Notes: generated by a model from the sequence alone, not told the origin. Shown: positions 15,913 through 25,030, counted from the first letter of the stretch. The stretch is 45,044 bases of DNA from an uncultured Gardnerella sp. (GCA_947088155.1 CAMUFL010000010.1:1-45044), one strand, 5' to 3'. A program made the numbers and translations.

Positions 15913-17517
15913 GTGGCAAATTTAAGTTGGCTGTCTTTTGAAAACCGTAATCTCCGCCATGCGCTGACCGGTGAAGAAGCCTACCGCAATAATCGCCTTA
16001 CTCGCCCAGCGCTGATTTCTCTTGCAATTCTTACGTTTATTACGTTTATTGGCAATTTTGCCCAGCTTCAGCTCACTGCGGCGCTTCCAACGATTGTGCA
16101 AGAGTTTGGCATTAGCGTTACAACCGGCCAGTGGCTCACATCTATTTTTCAGCTGATTATGGCAATTATGGTGCCTCTTACAGCGTTTTTAACTCGCCGC
16201 TTTTCTACGCGCCAAATCGTTATTACTTCTATGCTGCTTTTTACGGTCGGCTCAATACTTGCGTGGCTTAGTAGTGATTTTATTATGGCTCTTGTTGGCC
16301 GCACTCTTGAGGCGATTGGCACGGGAGTAATGTGGCCTGTGTTGCAGATTACCGTGTTCTCCGTCTACCCTGTTACTCGCCGCGGTATGGCGATGGGCAG
16401 CGTTGGCATGGCTATGAGTATTGCGCCTGCGATTGGCCCTACTATTGGCGGATTGCAAACTGATATTAACGGTTGGCGTTCTATTTTTTGCTCGCTAACT
16501 ATTATTGGCGTAATTTCCGTGATTTTGTCGGTTCTTTTCTTGCATAATTTTGGCGAGCATGATCCTGATGCTCACGCTGATTTCTTCTCTGTTGGTCTTT
16601 CAATTATTGGTTTTGGCGGACTTATGTTTGGCTTTACTAATATTGAGGGCTGTGGAATTACGCACCCGCTTTCTTGGGTTCCTATGATTGTTGGCGCTTT
16701 TGGAATTGCTTGGTTTGTTGTAAGACAGTTGCGTGCGCAAAAGCGCGGTCACACTCCTCTTCTTGGACTTAGCGTGCTTAAGAATCGTTACTTTATGATC
16801 GGCACAATTTGCGCATGCTTAACTTTCTTCGCGTTTAGTTCGATTATGGTTCTTATTCCGCTTTATATTCAGTCCGATCGCGGTTTTTCTGCCACTATGA
16901 GCGGCTTGATTTTGTTGCCTGGCGCGTTTGGAATGGCTATTTCGCAGTATTTTGGCGGACGCATGTTGGATCGTTTTGGAGTGCGTCCTGTTGCTATGGC
17001 GGGTTCTATTATTCTGCTTTTTGGCACTGTGATGATGAGTCTTATTGATATGGATACGTGGATTTGGTGGATTTCTATTTGGCAGTTTACGCGTCAAATT
17101 GGCATGGGGTTCCTGCTTATGCCTATAACAACGTGGTCGCTTAATTGCTTGCGTCAGGAGGATCTTGGCGATGGTTCCGCTGTGACTAATACTATGCGTC
17201 AGCTTTGGGGCGCGATTGGCGCTCCTGTGCTGGTGGTTACTATGACAGTTCTAACTGAGTGGCATCATTCTGTTACTGGCACCGGCCATGCGGCTGACGT
17301 TGCTGCAAGCATTTTTGGCGTGCAGTGGACTCTGCGAATTAGCGCAATTATTACGGCTGTTATGGCGCTGCTGGTTATTTTTGGCGTTAAGGGTGAAGGT
17401 GTGGGTTCTACGCACAGGCTTGCGCGCAAGGCTATTGATCGCATGCGCGTGCTGCATATTCCTCACGCGACTGAGCATCACGACGTTATGCACGATCACA
17501 CGCATAATCACTACTAA
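15913..17517 (+). CDS. MFS multidrug exporter, DHA2 (14-helix) family
   Basis: This 534-residue integral membrane protein shows the 14-helix drug:H+ antiporter pattern. The first helix ends in FAQLQLTAALPTIVQEF. A motif A-like loop follows (FLTRRFSTRQIV), and antiporter motif C is seen at APAIGPTIGG. The start is GTG 15913 with AAAGGA about 9 nt upstream. The substrate is unknown. The C-terminus after the last helix is His-rich (HIPHATEHHDVMHDHTHNHY), with nine His in its last 20 residues; this is unusual and could bind a metal. It stands alone as a transcription unit, ending in a 52-bp repeat array. Confidence 0.92.
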   Translation: MANLSWLSFENRNLRHALTGEEAYRNNRLTRPALISLAILTFITFIGNFAQLQLTAALPTIVQEFGISVTTGQWLTSIFQLIMAIMVPLTAFLTRRFSTRQIVITSMLLFTVGSILAWLSSDFIMALVGRTLEAIGTGVMWPVLQITVFSVYPVTRRGMAMGSVGMAMSIAPAIGPTIGGLQTDINGWRSIFCSLTIIGVISVILSVLFLHNFGEHDPDAHADFFSVGLSIIGFGGLMFGFTNIEGCGITHPLSWVPMIVGAFGIAWFVVRQLRAQKRGHTPLLGLSVLKNRYFMIGTICACLTFFAFSSIMVLIPLYIQSDRGFSATMSGLILLPGAFGMAISQYFGGRMLDRFGVRPVAMAGSIILLFGTVMMSLIDMDTWIWWISIWQFTRQIGMGFLLMPITTWSLNCLRQEDLGDGSAVTNTMRQLWGAIGAPVLVVTMTVLTEWHHSVTGTGHAADVAASIFGVQWTLRISAIITAVMALLVIFGVKGEGVGSTHRLARKAIDRMRVLHIPHATEHHDVMHDHTHNHY

Positions 17518-17534
17518 ATCGCGCGCGCATTTGT

Positions 17535-17840
17535 TATTTCCTATACAACGCTGTAAAGTTTCTGTCACTTTTCAGCAAGATTCCGACTTTTCCTATACAC
17601 GCTTGTAAAGGAATTGTCACTTCTTAGCACGCATGCGTTATTTCCTTTACACTTGCGTAAAGTAATAGTCATTATTTAGCTAGATTCCGACTTTTTCTAT
17701 ACACGCTTGTAAAGTTTCTGTCACTTTTCAGCTAGATTCCGACTTTTTCTATACACGCTTGTAAAGTTTCTGTCGGTTTTTGGCGAGATTTCGATTTTTT
17801 CTTTACATGCTTGTATAGGAATTGTCGGTTTTTACTTTGT
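17535..17840 (+). repeat. 52-bp minisatellite S, array 2
   Basis: The marker (TGTAAAG, CGTAAAG or TGTATAG) occurs at 17552, 17604, 17656, 17708, 17760 and 17812, always exactly 52 bp apart. Units contain TTTCTATACACGCTTGTAAAG-like sequence followed by GTCACTTTTCAGC and ATTCCGAC. The array fills the gap between the convergent exporter and nuclease genes and may take the place of a terminator. Confidence 0.9.
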
Positions 17841-17861
17841 CGGTTTTTACTTTGGCAGCTT

Positions 17862-18614
17862 TTACTTTGGCAGTTTTTGCGCATGGCAGTTATGCAATAT
17901 TCCTGCCATGCTTTGCTTTTCTGCGCTAGTTACGGTTAATCCGTACTTATATTTAACGGCAATTTGACGCGCTACATAATCGCATCTAAACGACTTATTA
18001 GAAGGAAGCCAGTACGCTGCGGAAGCGGAACCCTTTTCTTGATTGGCAGCACCCTGAACAGCAAGCAGATTCAGCATATCGTTGCCAAATTTTAGCCTCT
18101 TGCTTCTTGTCCAATTCCACGCTCCAGATTCCCAAGCATTTTGCAAAGCAACAACGTGATCTATTTGCACAAGTGCGCTTGTTTTGCGGCCGCGCACAAA
18201 ATGAATGTTTAACCCAGTATACGGATCTGCAAGCATACCAGAACGCACTTTGCACGACCCAGCGTACTTGTACTTCACATTATGCAAATCGCGCGCTAAA
18301 ACATCTTCTCGCACGTCGCAACCGTCGCCATCATCGTCCGTTGTCCTGTAGCCGAACACTTGCCGTTCGTAACCGGAACGATGCGGACTTGCCACGCGCA
18401 ATTTTTTAAGGAACGCGGCCGCTTCGCCAGTAGCCTCGTATTCCCCAGTAAGTTGGCCAGCAGTATGGTTAATTTTAGGCAAAATTAGGCCAATAATAAT
18501 TCCGCAAATAGCAGCAAGAAGAATAAGCCATATAAAAGATGCTATCTTTCTGCTTGATTCGCGTTTAAAATTAGGCTCGCGTCTAAAATTAGGCTTTCTA
18601 ATATTATTTCGCAT
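17862..18614 (-). CDS. HNH-family nuclease (DUF1524/GmrSD C-terminal type), membrane-anchored or secreted
   Basis: The protein has 250 residues. An N-terminal basic stretch is followed by a hydrophobic segment at about 26-45 (IASFIWLILLAAICGIIIGL), so the rest is probably outside the membrane. The nuclease motif is VQIDHVVALQNAWESGA, followed by GNDMLNLLAVQGAANQEKG and AAYWLP. This is the DHxxP-like/HNH arrangement of the DUF1524 family, with the likely metal-binding His in IDH. GGGGG before ATG 18614 is a good ribosome binding site. Proteins of this kind in Actinobacteria are usually thought to be extracellular DNases; a role in nutrient use or competition is inference. Confidence 0.85.
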   Translation of the reverse strand: MRNNIRKPNFRREPNFKRESSRKIASFIWLILLAAICGIIIGLILPKINHTAGQLTGEYEATGEAAAFLKKLRVASPHRSGYERQVFGYRTTDDDGDGCDVREDVLARDLHNVKYKYAGSCKVRSGMLADPYTGLNIHFVRGRKTSALVQIDHVVALQNAWESGAWNWTRSKRLKFGNDMLNLLAVQGAANQEKGSASAAYWLPSNKSFRCDYVARQIAVKYKYGLTVTSAEKQSMAGILHNCHAQKLPK

Positions 18615-18743
18615 ATTTAGTCCCCCAAACTATTTACACATATACGAAGTTACTTATAAGGCAAATACGTGCGTAAGTAAGTTGATACTTACGCAAATCT
18701 GCCAAAACTCAAGCCAGCAAGCCAGCAAACACTACAACCGTCC

Positions 18744-18835
18744 GTCGCACAATCGCACAAACGCACAATCGCACAATCGCACAAACACACAATCGCACAA
18801 ACGCACAAGCACGCAAACGCACAAACACACAAGCA
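18744..18835. repeat. 8-bp tandem repeat (CACAATCG/CACAAACG) at a gene end
   Basis: About eleven degenerate 8-bp units such as CACAATCG, CACAAACG and CACAAACA run right up to the stop codon of the degenerate ABC gene. Positions 18615-18743 hold no other recognisable feature apart from the upstream region of the nuclease gene. Confidence 0.8.
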
Positions 18836-21355
18836 CTAATTGTTATTTGCAACATCAACCATGACTGGTATGCGCTGCAAAACAACGTCAACTACTTGCT
18901 GAATCATAATCACAAGCAGAACCATTGCCATCACAGCATACACCGTGCTCCAAGCCGGAATATTCGCCGGCACAGGGTGAATCGTATGAGACACCAATAA
19001 TGCAGCAACAGCTATGCTAACCAGCGCCAACGCAAGCGAAAATGCCGAAACCCCACCAATCCTACGGGCCAAACGCATTTTTTGTTGCGAAACTTTACGC
19101 ATAGAAGCGACCATTCGATTCACACAATGCTCACCCTGCCTAAAAGCAAGCACCTCGTCTATGCCAAGTTCAATATCGTTTGCTTCACACTCAACTTCGC
19201 GCTGTTCTAAACGCACTTTGTTCACAATATGCCTTGATCTCATAATCAAGTATCTAGGAACAATAAGCATCATAATTACGCACGATGCAATTGCCACGTA
19301 CGATAATTTAGCGTCGAAATAGTACAGCACAACAATAAGCGGCACTACTGCACAGAACATGCCAACATTCATGCTTATATGTGCCTTATGCCAGCGCGCA
19401 TGATGCATATCTACGCCAGCAAAAGCAACAACCAAGGTTAGAGCGCGAACAACCATAGAAACCACAGACACCATAACGCACTGTTGCATAACAAAACCGA
19501 ATATTGGCCTTCCAGCAACGGCGAACATTGCAGCAACAATAGTTACTGGAATACATACTGCTGCCGCAAGATTAAGAGCAGTAGTAAACATGGAGAGAAT
19601 AGCAAATAGTACGCGCTTAATTTTTGAAACAGTACGAGGCTTACTAACAAACGTTGATTGCGCAAAAGCATTATTATTAACTTTTTGTAGCGCAGGTTTT
19701 TTCTCGCTAAGTTTAGAAACGTGATGATACGTTTCCACAATAACTTTTGCATCCGTAGGCGCAACTGCCAAATCGTTTGGCATTAATACGATTACAGCCG
19801 CTGAACGAGCAACTCTGCGCAATATTTTCATAATTGTTGCGGCTTCAGCATTACTCATGTTTTCTGCAGAATAATCGAAAATATATACGGGAGTGTGACG
19901 CAATAATGCGCGTGCAAGAACGATTCGACGCACAATATCTGCAGGATTATACGTTGCTTCAGGATTATTCAGCAAACGCTCAATCGGCATATCCAAACCG
20001 TCATAATCTGCGTAAACAACGCCATCTACTCTCACAGCGCGCAAAGCATCCCACATTGCAGTCGTGGTAGCTGTTGGAGCGGCAAGAAGCAAGTTTTCAC
20101 GCAAAGTTGTGGAGAACAGATGAGCTTTTTCTCCAACTACTGTAACAACGTCTGCTAACGCGCCGGTTGAGGCATCGTTCAAAGATAAGTACGAAGCATG
20201 CTCGTTAGCATCGAAAGCGTCTGAAACCACGAATGGCGAAATATCATCCTCCACAACTTCGTAGCGGTCGCTGTAAGAAAGCAAAACGTCTGCAGATTTG
20301 CTAAATCCAGAGCCAGAAAGTATGTATTTGCGCATTGCAGAATGATATTTACTTGGAACAACTTGCAATTCGCCAGAGCGCGAGATCATTGACAATCTTT
20401 CAAACTCATTATTGTTTACAGAAGCACTTTGCGCACCCTGCTCACCCTGCGCACCCTGCTCACCCTGAATATCGCAGCGCATTCTTAAAGCAATATTCGT
20501 TGCACCATCCGGCAAAGATAAAGTCGAGCCATCGTCACTAAAAGCTACAGGAGCGGAAGAATCAGTAACCGTTTTTAGCAACGATTCAAAATGATTCATG
20601 CCATGCACAGCTTTTTTCACAACGTGTATGCAGCTACTAACAATTCTCAAAGGCTGCACGCTAAGCATTAGCAAAGGCATAGTCAGCAACGCGGCAGCAA
20701 GCCCAACGCCTTTAACGGACGAAAGCCAAACCGTTGCAACAATCGCAACTCCGGTAATAATGTACGCAAAAAATACGGTCACGCAACGCCAAAATCGCGA
20801 ACCTAGCGCAAGAACCAGCACAAGCGAAACAATATTAAAAACCGCAGCCAAAGCAGAAATACCGGCTATCGCAGGATTAACTGTAAAAAGCACGGCCGAA
20901 ATCACTACTGGAATAGGAATAGCTGCCACAACTTGCGGAATCAGCACGCCCACAAAATGTTGAAGAGCGTTAATGTCGTCGTTTACAGACAGCGAAGCAA
21001 AACCGCTGGCTTCATCAATGTTTACCGAACGAAGAGACAGCATCGCGTGTAACATTTTTGGACGCAGTCGCATGGCAATACGCGACTCAATATCCGCCGA
21101 TATTGTGCAAGACCAGTAAAAAGCAGCATATTTCAGCAAAACAATAGCCGCGAGCGCAATAACGTAAGACGTAAATTCAACGGAGTTCATCAAAGACGTG
21201 CCCATTGAACGAACCGGCCTAAGAACAGGCGAAAGCATGCCCACGCACACGTACACGAACGCTATATTCATAAGAGAAGAAATCGCAATACACGCCGACC
21301 TTAAAGCAACTAAATGCTTAATGCCTGGTACGAACGCGAAACAGCGATTTATCAT
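18836..21355 (-). CDS. Degenerate ABC exporter: two membrane domains around an inactive ATPase domain
   Basis: The 839-residue product starts at ATG 21355, with AAGGA 7 nt upstream. Its first part (about 1-260) is an exporter-type membrane domain with several helices. A central region of about 300 residues is recognisably an ABC ATPase, but its motifs have decayed. VVGEKAHLFSTTLRENLLLA corresponds to the Q-loop region. The signature is replaced by YNPADIVRRIVLARALLRH. Walker B reads VYIFDYSAENMS, with Tyr where the catalytic Glu should be. No P-loop GxxGxGKST is visible. A second membrane domain follows (about 590-839) and the protein then ends without a second ATPase. The layout recalls fused CydDC-type exporters that lost their second ATPase domain. 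The reading frame is intact over its whole length, so it may keep a non-ATPase role or depend on a partner. Confidence 0.75.
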   Translation of the reverse strand: MINRCFAFVPGIKHLVALRSACIAISSLMNIAFVYVCVGMLSPVLRPVRSMGTSLMNSVEFTSYVIALAAIVLLKYAAFYWSCTISADIESRIAMRLRPKMLHAMLSLRSVNIDEASGFASLSVNDDINALQHFVGVLIPQVVAAIPIPVVISAVLFTVNPAIAGISALAAVFNIVSLVLVLALGSRFWRCVTVFFAYIITGVAIVATVWLSSVKGVGLAAALLTMPLLMLSVQPLRIVSSCIHVVKKAVHGMNHFESLLKTVTDSSAPVAFSDDGSTLSLPDGATNIALRMRCDIQGEQGAQGEQGAQSASVNNNEFERLSMISRSGELQVVPSKYHSAMRKYILSGSGFSKSADVLLSYSDRYEVVEDDISPFVVSDAFDANEHASYLSLNDASTGALADVVTVVGEKAHLFSTTLRENLLLAAPTATTTAMWDALRAVRVDGVVYADYDGLDMPIERLLNNPEATYNPADIVRRIVLARALLRHTPVYIFDYSAENMSNAEAATIMKILRRVARSAAVIVLMPNDLAVAPTDAKVIVETYHHVSKLSEKKPALQKVNNNAFAQSTFVSKPRTVSKIKRVLFAILSMFTTALNLAAAVCIPVTIVAAMFAVAGRPIFGFVMQQCVMVSVVSMVVRALTLVVAFAGVDMHHARWHKAHISMNVGMFCAVVPLIVVLYYFDAKLSYVAIASCVIMMLIVPRYLIMRSRHIVNKVRLEQREVECEANDIELGIDEVLAFRQGEHCVNRMVASMRKVSQQKMRLARRIGGVSAFSLALALVSIAVAALLVSHTIHPVPANIPAWSTVYAVMAMVLLVIMIQQVVDVVLQRIPVMVDVANNN

Positions 21356-21454
21356 CTCCCGATCCTTTTCTTTAATAAAAATCTTTCCAAAAAAACATAC
21401 TCCCAACTGCTTCCAAGATTACGCTGCACACACACCATCAACACGCCGGCAACC

Positions 21455-21466
21455 GCGTAATTACGC
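21455..21466. promoter_or_regulatory. Perfect 12-bp palindrome, possible operator
   Basis: GCGTAATTACGC lies between the end of the LacI-family gene and the ABC exporter gene, about 100 bp before the latter's start. It could be the operator of the adjacent regulator, but no second copy was found before lacI, and LacI operators usually have a CG centre. Confidence 0.3.
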
Positions 21467-21500
21467 TGATTTTAAGCCATTTTTGCAATATTAAAAGCGA

Positions 21501-22664
21501 CTATTTTAACGCTGCAGCAAGCGAAGAACGCACTACAACTTGCGCAGGTATTTGACCGACTCCGTGCGACATATCCGGAAAAGCTGGCTCCGGACCGTGA
21601 TTCATTAAACGCAACGATTCACGAACTGCCAGCGAACCCAATTGTTTAGCATCTATGCTCACGGTTGTTAAAGGCGGGAATAAATCACTCATTGCGGGCA
21701 TGTCCCCAAAACCTACAACGCTTATGTCGCCTGGAATTTTTACACCATGCTCGTAAAGCGAACGCACAACGCCAACCGCCTGCTCGTCGCTGGAAGTCAC
21801 GACGACGCTTGGCAGCTGCGTTCCAGCCATGCCAAATTTTTCCAGCATGTGGTTCATTCTCGCGTAGCTTTCCGAAGACTTCCACGAAGTGCATTGAACA
21901 ATATGCGAGTGAATGCCTTGAGCTGCGGAAAGCGACCTCCACGCAATCAGCCGAGTTGCTGATCCGCGCCATTTAGCCGGGCCTGCCATGTAGATGGCGC
22001 TTTTGTGCCCGTAATTCGCGATTAGCGACACAATATCGTTCATTGCTCGCCACTGATTTACGCCAATTATTGAGTATTCTATGTTGCTGTGCCGGCTGAG
22101 AATATTCATGCCTTCGTGAGCGCTTATAGCTCCGTGAGTTGATGTGATGCAAACGCATGGTTTGACTATGCGAGTGCGGCAGAGTGACGTGAATATTGCG
22201 TCGGTTTGTGCGTCGATTATAAGAGCGTCAATATTTTGTTCTTCGAAACTTTCGCATAGTGCGCGAATATCGCTTTGTTCGCATAATGCTTCGTTTACCA
22301 TGCTTACGGAAAGAAAAAGTCCGTGCGCTTTTGCTTGAGCTTCAATTGGGGCAATAATATTGCGAGATGTGCTGGTTGAGTCGCCTATAATAAGCCCTAT
22401 TGTGTTTGAGCGTTGCGTTGCTAACGATCTTGCGGAATTGCTTGGGTGGTAGCCGAGCTGTTCTATTACGCGCAGTACTTGGGTGCGTGTTTTTGCGGAA
22501 ACGTCTGGAGAGTTGTTAATAACGCGTGAAACAGTTTGGTGGCTTACTCCAGCTGCGCGAGCAACGTCAATCATTGACGAGCGTTTAGATTTGTTTTTTG
22601 ATTCGCGTTTAGTTTCGCTTTTAGATTCGCTTTTAGATTCGCTTTTAGATTCGCCCTTTGCCAT
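21501..22664 (-). CDS. LacI/GalR-family transcriptional regulator
   Basis: The 387-residue repressor has its helix-turn-helix at about 31-55 (MIDVARAAGVSHQTVSRVIN) and the hinge near YHPSNSARSLATQ. A periplasmic-binding-protein-like effector domain follows, with VVTSSDEQAVGVVRSL and DISVVGFGDMP. Such regulators usually sense a sugar, but the ligand cannot be told. The first 28 residues are a Ser/Lys/Glu repeat (SESKSESKSESK) encoded by 12-bp tandem units, placed just before the DNA-binding domain. It starts 12 bp after the rnhB stop and so probably shares its transcript. The degenerate ABC exporter is the next gene. Confidence 0.92.
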   Translation of the reverse strand: MAKGESKSESKSESKSETKRESKNKSKRSSMIDVARAAGVSHQTVSRVINNSPDVSAKTRTQVLRVIEQLGYHPSNSARSLATQRSNTIGLIIGDSTSTSRNIIAPIEAQAKAHGLFLSVSMVNEALCEQSDIRALCESFEEQNIDALIIDAQTDAIFTSLCRTRIVKPCVCITSTHGAISAHEGMNILSRHSNIEYSIIGVNQWRAMNDIVSLIANYGHKSAIYMAGPAKWRGSATRLIAWRSLSAAQGIHSHIVQCTSWKSSESYARMNHMLEKFGMAGTQLPSVVVTSSDEQAVGVVRSLYEHGVKIPGDISVVGFGDMPAMSDLFPPLTTVSIDAKQLGSLAVRESLRLMNHGPEPAFPDMSHGVGQIPAQVVVRSSLAAALK

Positions 22665-22676
22665 GTGCGCCCCCGC

Positions 22677-23384
22677 TTACAAATGCCACGACAGCCTGTG
22701 TAAATCGCTAGGACCTACTTCTTTGATTGCGTTGCGATGCGCAAGAGAGCCGTAACCTTTATTACTAGCCCAATCGTAAGCTAAATACTGCGGTTTTTTA
22801 GCCAAAGATACCATAAGATTATCTCTCGTAACTTTTGCTAAAACCGCAGCCGCCGCAACGCTCGCACACTGCCGATCTGCCTTTACTAGCGTATGCACTT
22901 TTGCCGGAAGCGGCACGGATGGTGCGTCAAAAGTGTCTGCAACTTTATCAATGTAATCGCAAGGTCCGTCTAATATTGCCGCAATTTGTGGAGCTTGTGA
23001 CGACTGCGTTTTAAGTAGTTCCGTTTCCACTTGCGATATTGCTTTTAATGCTGCGACTCCTAGCGCGTAACTTATGCCCCACTCGTCAATTTCTTTATTC
23101 GTGCATGATCCAATCGCCCAAGTTGTGCACCATTTTTGCAGAGGATTGTACAACGCTTCGCGCTTATGCTCGGTGAGTAGCTTAGAATCGGCCAAGCCTT
23201 CCGGAATATTTTGCGCTTCTACTTGAGTTTTACCAATAACGGCAGCACCAACCATTACCGGCCCAGCTAAGGAGCCGCGACCAACCTCGTCTAAGCCAAT
23301 AACCCAGTCGTAACCTTCGGAAAGTAAGGATTGTTCATGCGTTAAAGATGGGATTAACGGTATAGTAAGTAATTTTGTTGGCAT
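22677..23384 (-). CDS. rnhB: Ribonuclease HII
   Basis: It removes RNA from RNA-DNA hybrids and single ribonucleotides from DNA. The motif GLDEVGRGSLAGP carries catalytic Asp32 and Glu33, and AAVLAKVTRD holds a later conserved acidic residue. At 235 residues it is of normal size. The rplS-lepB-rnhB order is typical of Bifidobacteriaceae and other Actinobacteria. No ribosome binding site is seen before ATG 23384, where the upstream sequence is CTGCAAATAAAAT, and a 9-bp tandem repeat fills the gap to lepB. Confidence 0.96.
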   Translation of the reverse strand: MPTKLLTIPLIPSLTHEQSLLSEGYDWVIGLDEVGRGSLAGPVMVGAAVIGKTQVEAQNIPEGLADSKLLTEHKREALYNPLQKWCTTWAIGSCTNKEIDEWGISYALGVAALKAISQVETELLKTQSSQAPQIAAILDGPCDYIDKVADTFDAPSVPLPAKVHTLVKADRQCASVAAAAVLAKVTRDNLMVSLAKKPQYLAYDWASNKGYGSLAHRNAIKEVGPSDLHRLSWHL

Positions 23385-23421
23385 ATTTTATTTGCAGATT
23401 TTGTTGGAGCTGTTTGCGTAT

Positions 23422-23475
23422 TTTGCGTTATTTGCGTTATTTGCGTTATTTGCGTTATTTGCGTTATTTGCGTTA
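23422..23475. repeat. Six 9-bp tandem repeats (TTTGCGTTA) between lepB and rnhB
   Basis: Six perfect units of TTTGCGTTA lie in the 148-bp gap between the lepB stop and the rnhB start. Perfect short units like these are prone to copy-number change, which would alter the spacing inside the operon. Confidence 0.95.
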
Positions 23476-23532
23476 TTTTCATATTTTGCAAGTTTCGCAG
23501 GTTTTATTAGTGACTTATTATTCGATTGCTTA

Positions 23533-24330
23533 TTACTCGTTATTATTTGGTACCGAGTCAAAAGCGTCGTGATGATCATCCATAAAACCAACTCTTGCAA
23601 GAGGCCACGGCCTGAACACTGCAACGCCCACAACTTTAGAAATTGGCACTAAACCGTCGTCACCATCGTTTTTATGGTAGCGTGAATCGGCAGAATTTGC
23701 GCGATTGTCGCCCATAACAAAAATGTGTCCAGGTTTAACTTTTATTTTGAACGGAAAAGCACTAGGGTCAACGCCAGGGCGAATATAAGCCGACTCATAC
23801 ACTTGAACGCCGTTCACAACAATAGGCTCCCCCGGCCCTGAGCATTCAACAGTGTCCCCAGGCAATCCAATAAGACGCTTGATTAAATCATTGCCGACCA
23901 TATTATTAGGCCGATTATCTCCACTCAGCCAGTGAGCAGGATCTTCAAACACCACAATATCTCCACGCCTTAATGGAAATACCGCAGGCGTAAGCTTTGT
24001 TGTAATCACATAGTCGCCAATGTGAATTGTGTCTAGCATGGAGCCAGAAGGAATCGTGTATACGCCAAATATGAATAGGCGAAGAATCACAACCACTACG
24101 ATTGGTATAGCGAACCAGGTTAGTGTTTCACGTAAGGAGGAATGTCCTTTAGAATCACGCCGACGCGCATGCGCGAAACGCCTGTTCGCAGCCCTATTTC
24201 TACGCATGCGAGAGCCGGAAGGCACGTAACCATCCGGCTCAGGCGGAGGCGGTGGAACCGGTGAAGGATCAACGCCATGGCCCGCCACAGCGACAATATG
24301 TGTATCGCTAATACGCGTGCCATCAGACAT
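23533..24330 (-). CDS. lepB: Signal peptidase I
   Basis: This membrane-bound serine protease cleaves signal peptides from exported proteins. A Pro-rich and then basic cytoplasmic tail (1-65) precedes one membrane helix (about 71-90). The catalytic Ser97 lies in PSGSMLDT, the Lys in NDLIKRLIGLPGDTVE, and the C-terminal box is VMGDNRANSADSR. ATG 24330 has AAGGA 7 nt upstream; the earlier in-frame GTG at 24345 overlaps that site. The protein is then 265 residues. It follows rplS by 30 bp on the same transcript. Its likely clients here include the Rpf-like protein and the two surface proteins. Confidence 0.95.
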   Translation of the reverse strand: MSDGTRISDTHIVAVAGHGVDPSPVPPPPPEPDGYVPSGSRMRRNRAANRRFAHARRRDSKGHSSLRETLTWFAIPIVVVVILRLFIFGVYTIPSGSMLDTIHIGDYVITTKLTPAVFPLRRGDIVVFEDPAHWLSGDNRPNNMVGNDLIKRLIGLPGDTVECSGPGEPIVVNGVQVYESAYIRPGVDPSAFPFKIKVKPGHIFVMGDNRANSADSRYHKNDGDDGLVPISKVVGVAVFRPWPLARVGFMDDHHDAFDSVPNNNE

Positions 24331-24360
24331 AATTTCATCCTTCACAGTGGTTCTAATAAT

Positions 24361-24726
24361 TTACTTAGCAGAGTTGTCGCGACGCTCAGCAATACGAGCA
24401 GCCTTACCACGCAAAGCGCGCAAGTAGTAAAGCTTAGCGCGACGAACGCGACCGCTACGAACCAGCTTAATGGAGTCAATAGCTGGAGAATGAAGTGGGA
24501 AACGACGCTCAACGCCAGTGCCGAAGCTCACCTTACGAACGACGAAAGTTTCGCGCACGCCAGCACCCTTACGAGCAATCACCACGCCGGTGAAGGTCTG
24601 AATACGAGTGTTGTTGCCTTCCTGAATCTTAACGTTGACATCAACGGTGTCACCAGGACGGAAAGCTGGGATTTCTTCAGCAGCCTTAAGATGCTTTGCA
24701 TCGAATGCTTCTACAGCATTTACCAT
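24361..24726 (-). CDS. rplS: Ribosomal protein L19
   Basis: This 50S subunit protein lies at the subunit interface. It has 121 residues, with typical FRPGDTVDVNVKIQEG, RIQTFTGVVIARKG, FVVRKVSFGTGVERRFPLHS and RRAKLYYLR. ATG 24726 is chosen because GGAGGA lies about 6 nt upstream; an upstream in-frame start has no such site. It is the first gene of the rplS-lepB-rnhB-lacI run. Confidence 0.98.
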   Translation of the reverse strand: MVNAVEAFDAKHLKAAEEIPAFRPGDTVDVNVKIQEGNNTRIQTFTGVVIARKGAGVRETFVVRKVSFGTGVERRFPLHSPAIDSIKLVRSGRVRRAKLYYLRALRGKAARIAERRDNSAK

Positions 24727-24797
24727 AATATTCCTCCATCGCCGCCGCATATCGACGTACAGTTAGCGCTAGAAAAAATTAGTCTAGCGTAGTTTTT

Positions 24798-24819
24798 CCT
24801 AAAAAGTTCGCTTTTTAGG
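24798..24819. promoter_or_regulatory. Hairpin in the rplS upstream region
   Basis: CCTAAAAAG and CTTTTTAGG form a perfect 9-bp stem with a TTCG tetraloop, about 72 bp before rplS. It is either a weak terminator for the upstream ABC ATPase gene or a structured part of the rplS leader. The stem is not followed by a clean T-run. Confidence 0.5.
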
Positions 24820-24950
24820 GGCTTCCGATCCGTGCAATCTTACTAAAAGAAGCAACTGGACCTAAAAGACAAAAAGACTATGCGGCATCCTTTTATCGAA
24901 AGCATACAAATATCAAATTTATGCATAATAATGGACAATATTTAGCGATT

Positions 24951-25030
24951 TTATTTCGCACTATTTCGCACTATTTCGCACTATTTCGCACTATTTCGTA
25001 CTATTTCGTACTATTTCGCATTATTTCATC
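24951..25030. repeat. 10-bp tandem repeat (CTATTTCGCA), eight units, at a gene end
   Basis: Six units of CTATTTCGCA (two read CTATTTCGTA) fill 24961-25020, with degenerate units on either side. The last overlaps the stop codon of the ABC ATPase gene at 25026. Confidence 0.92.
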
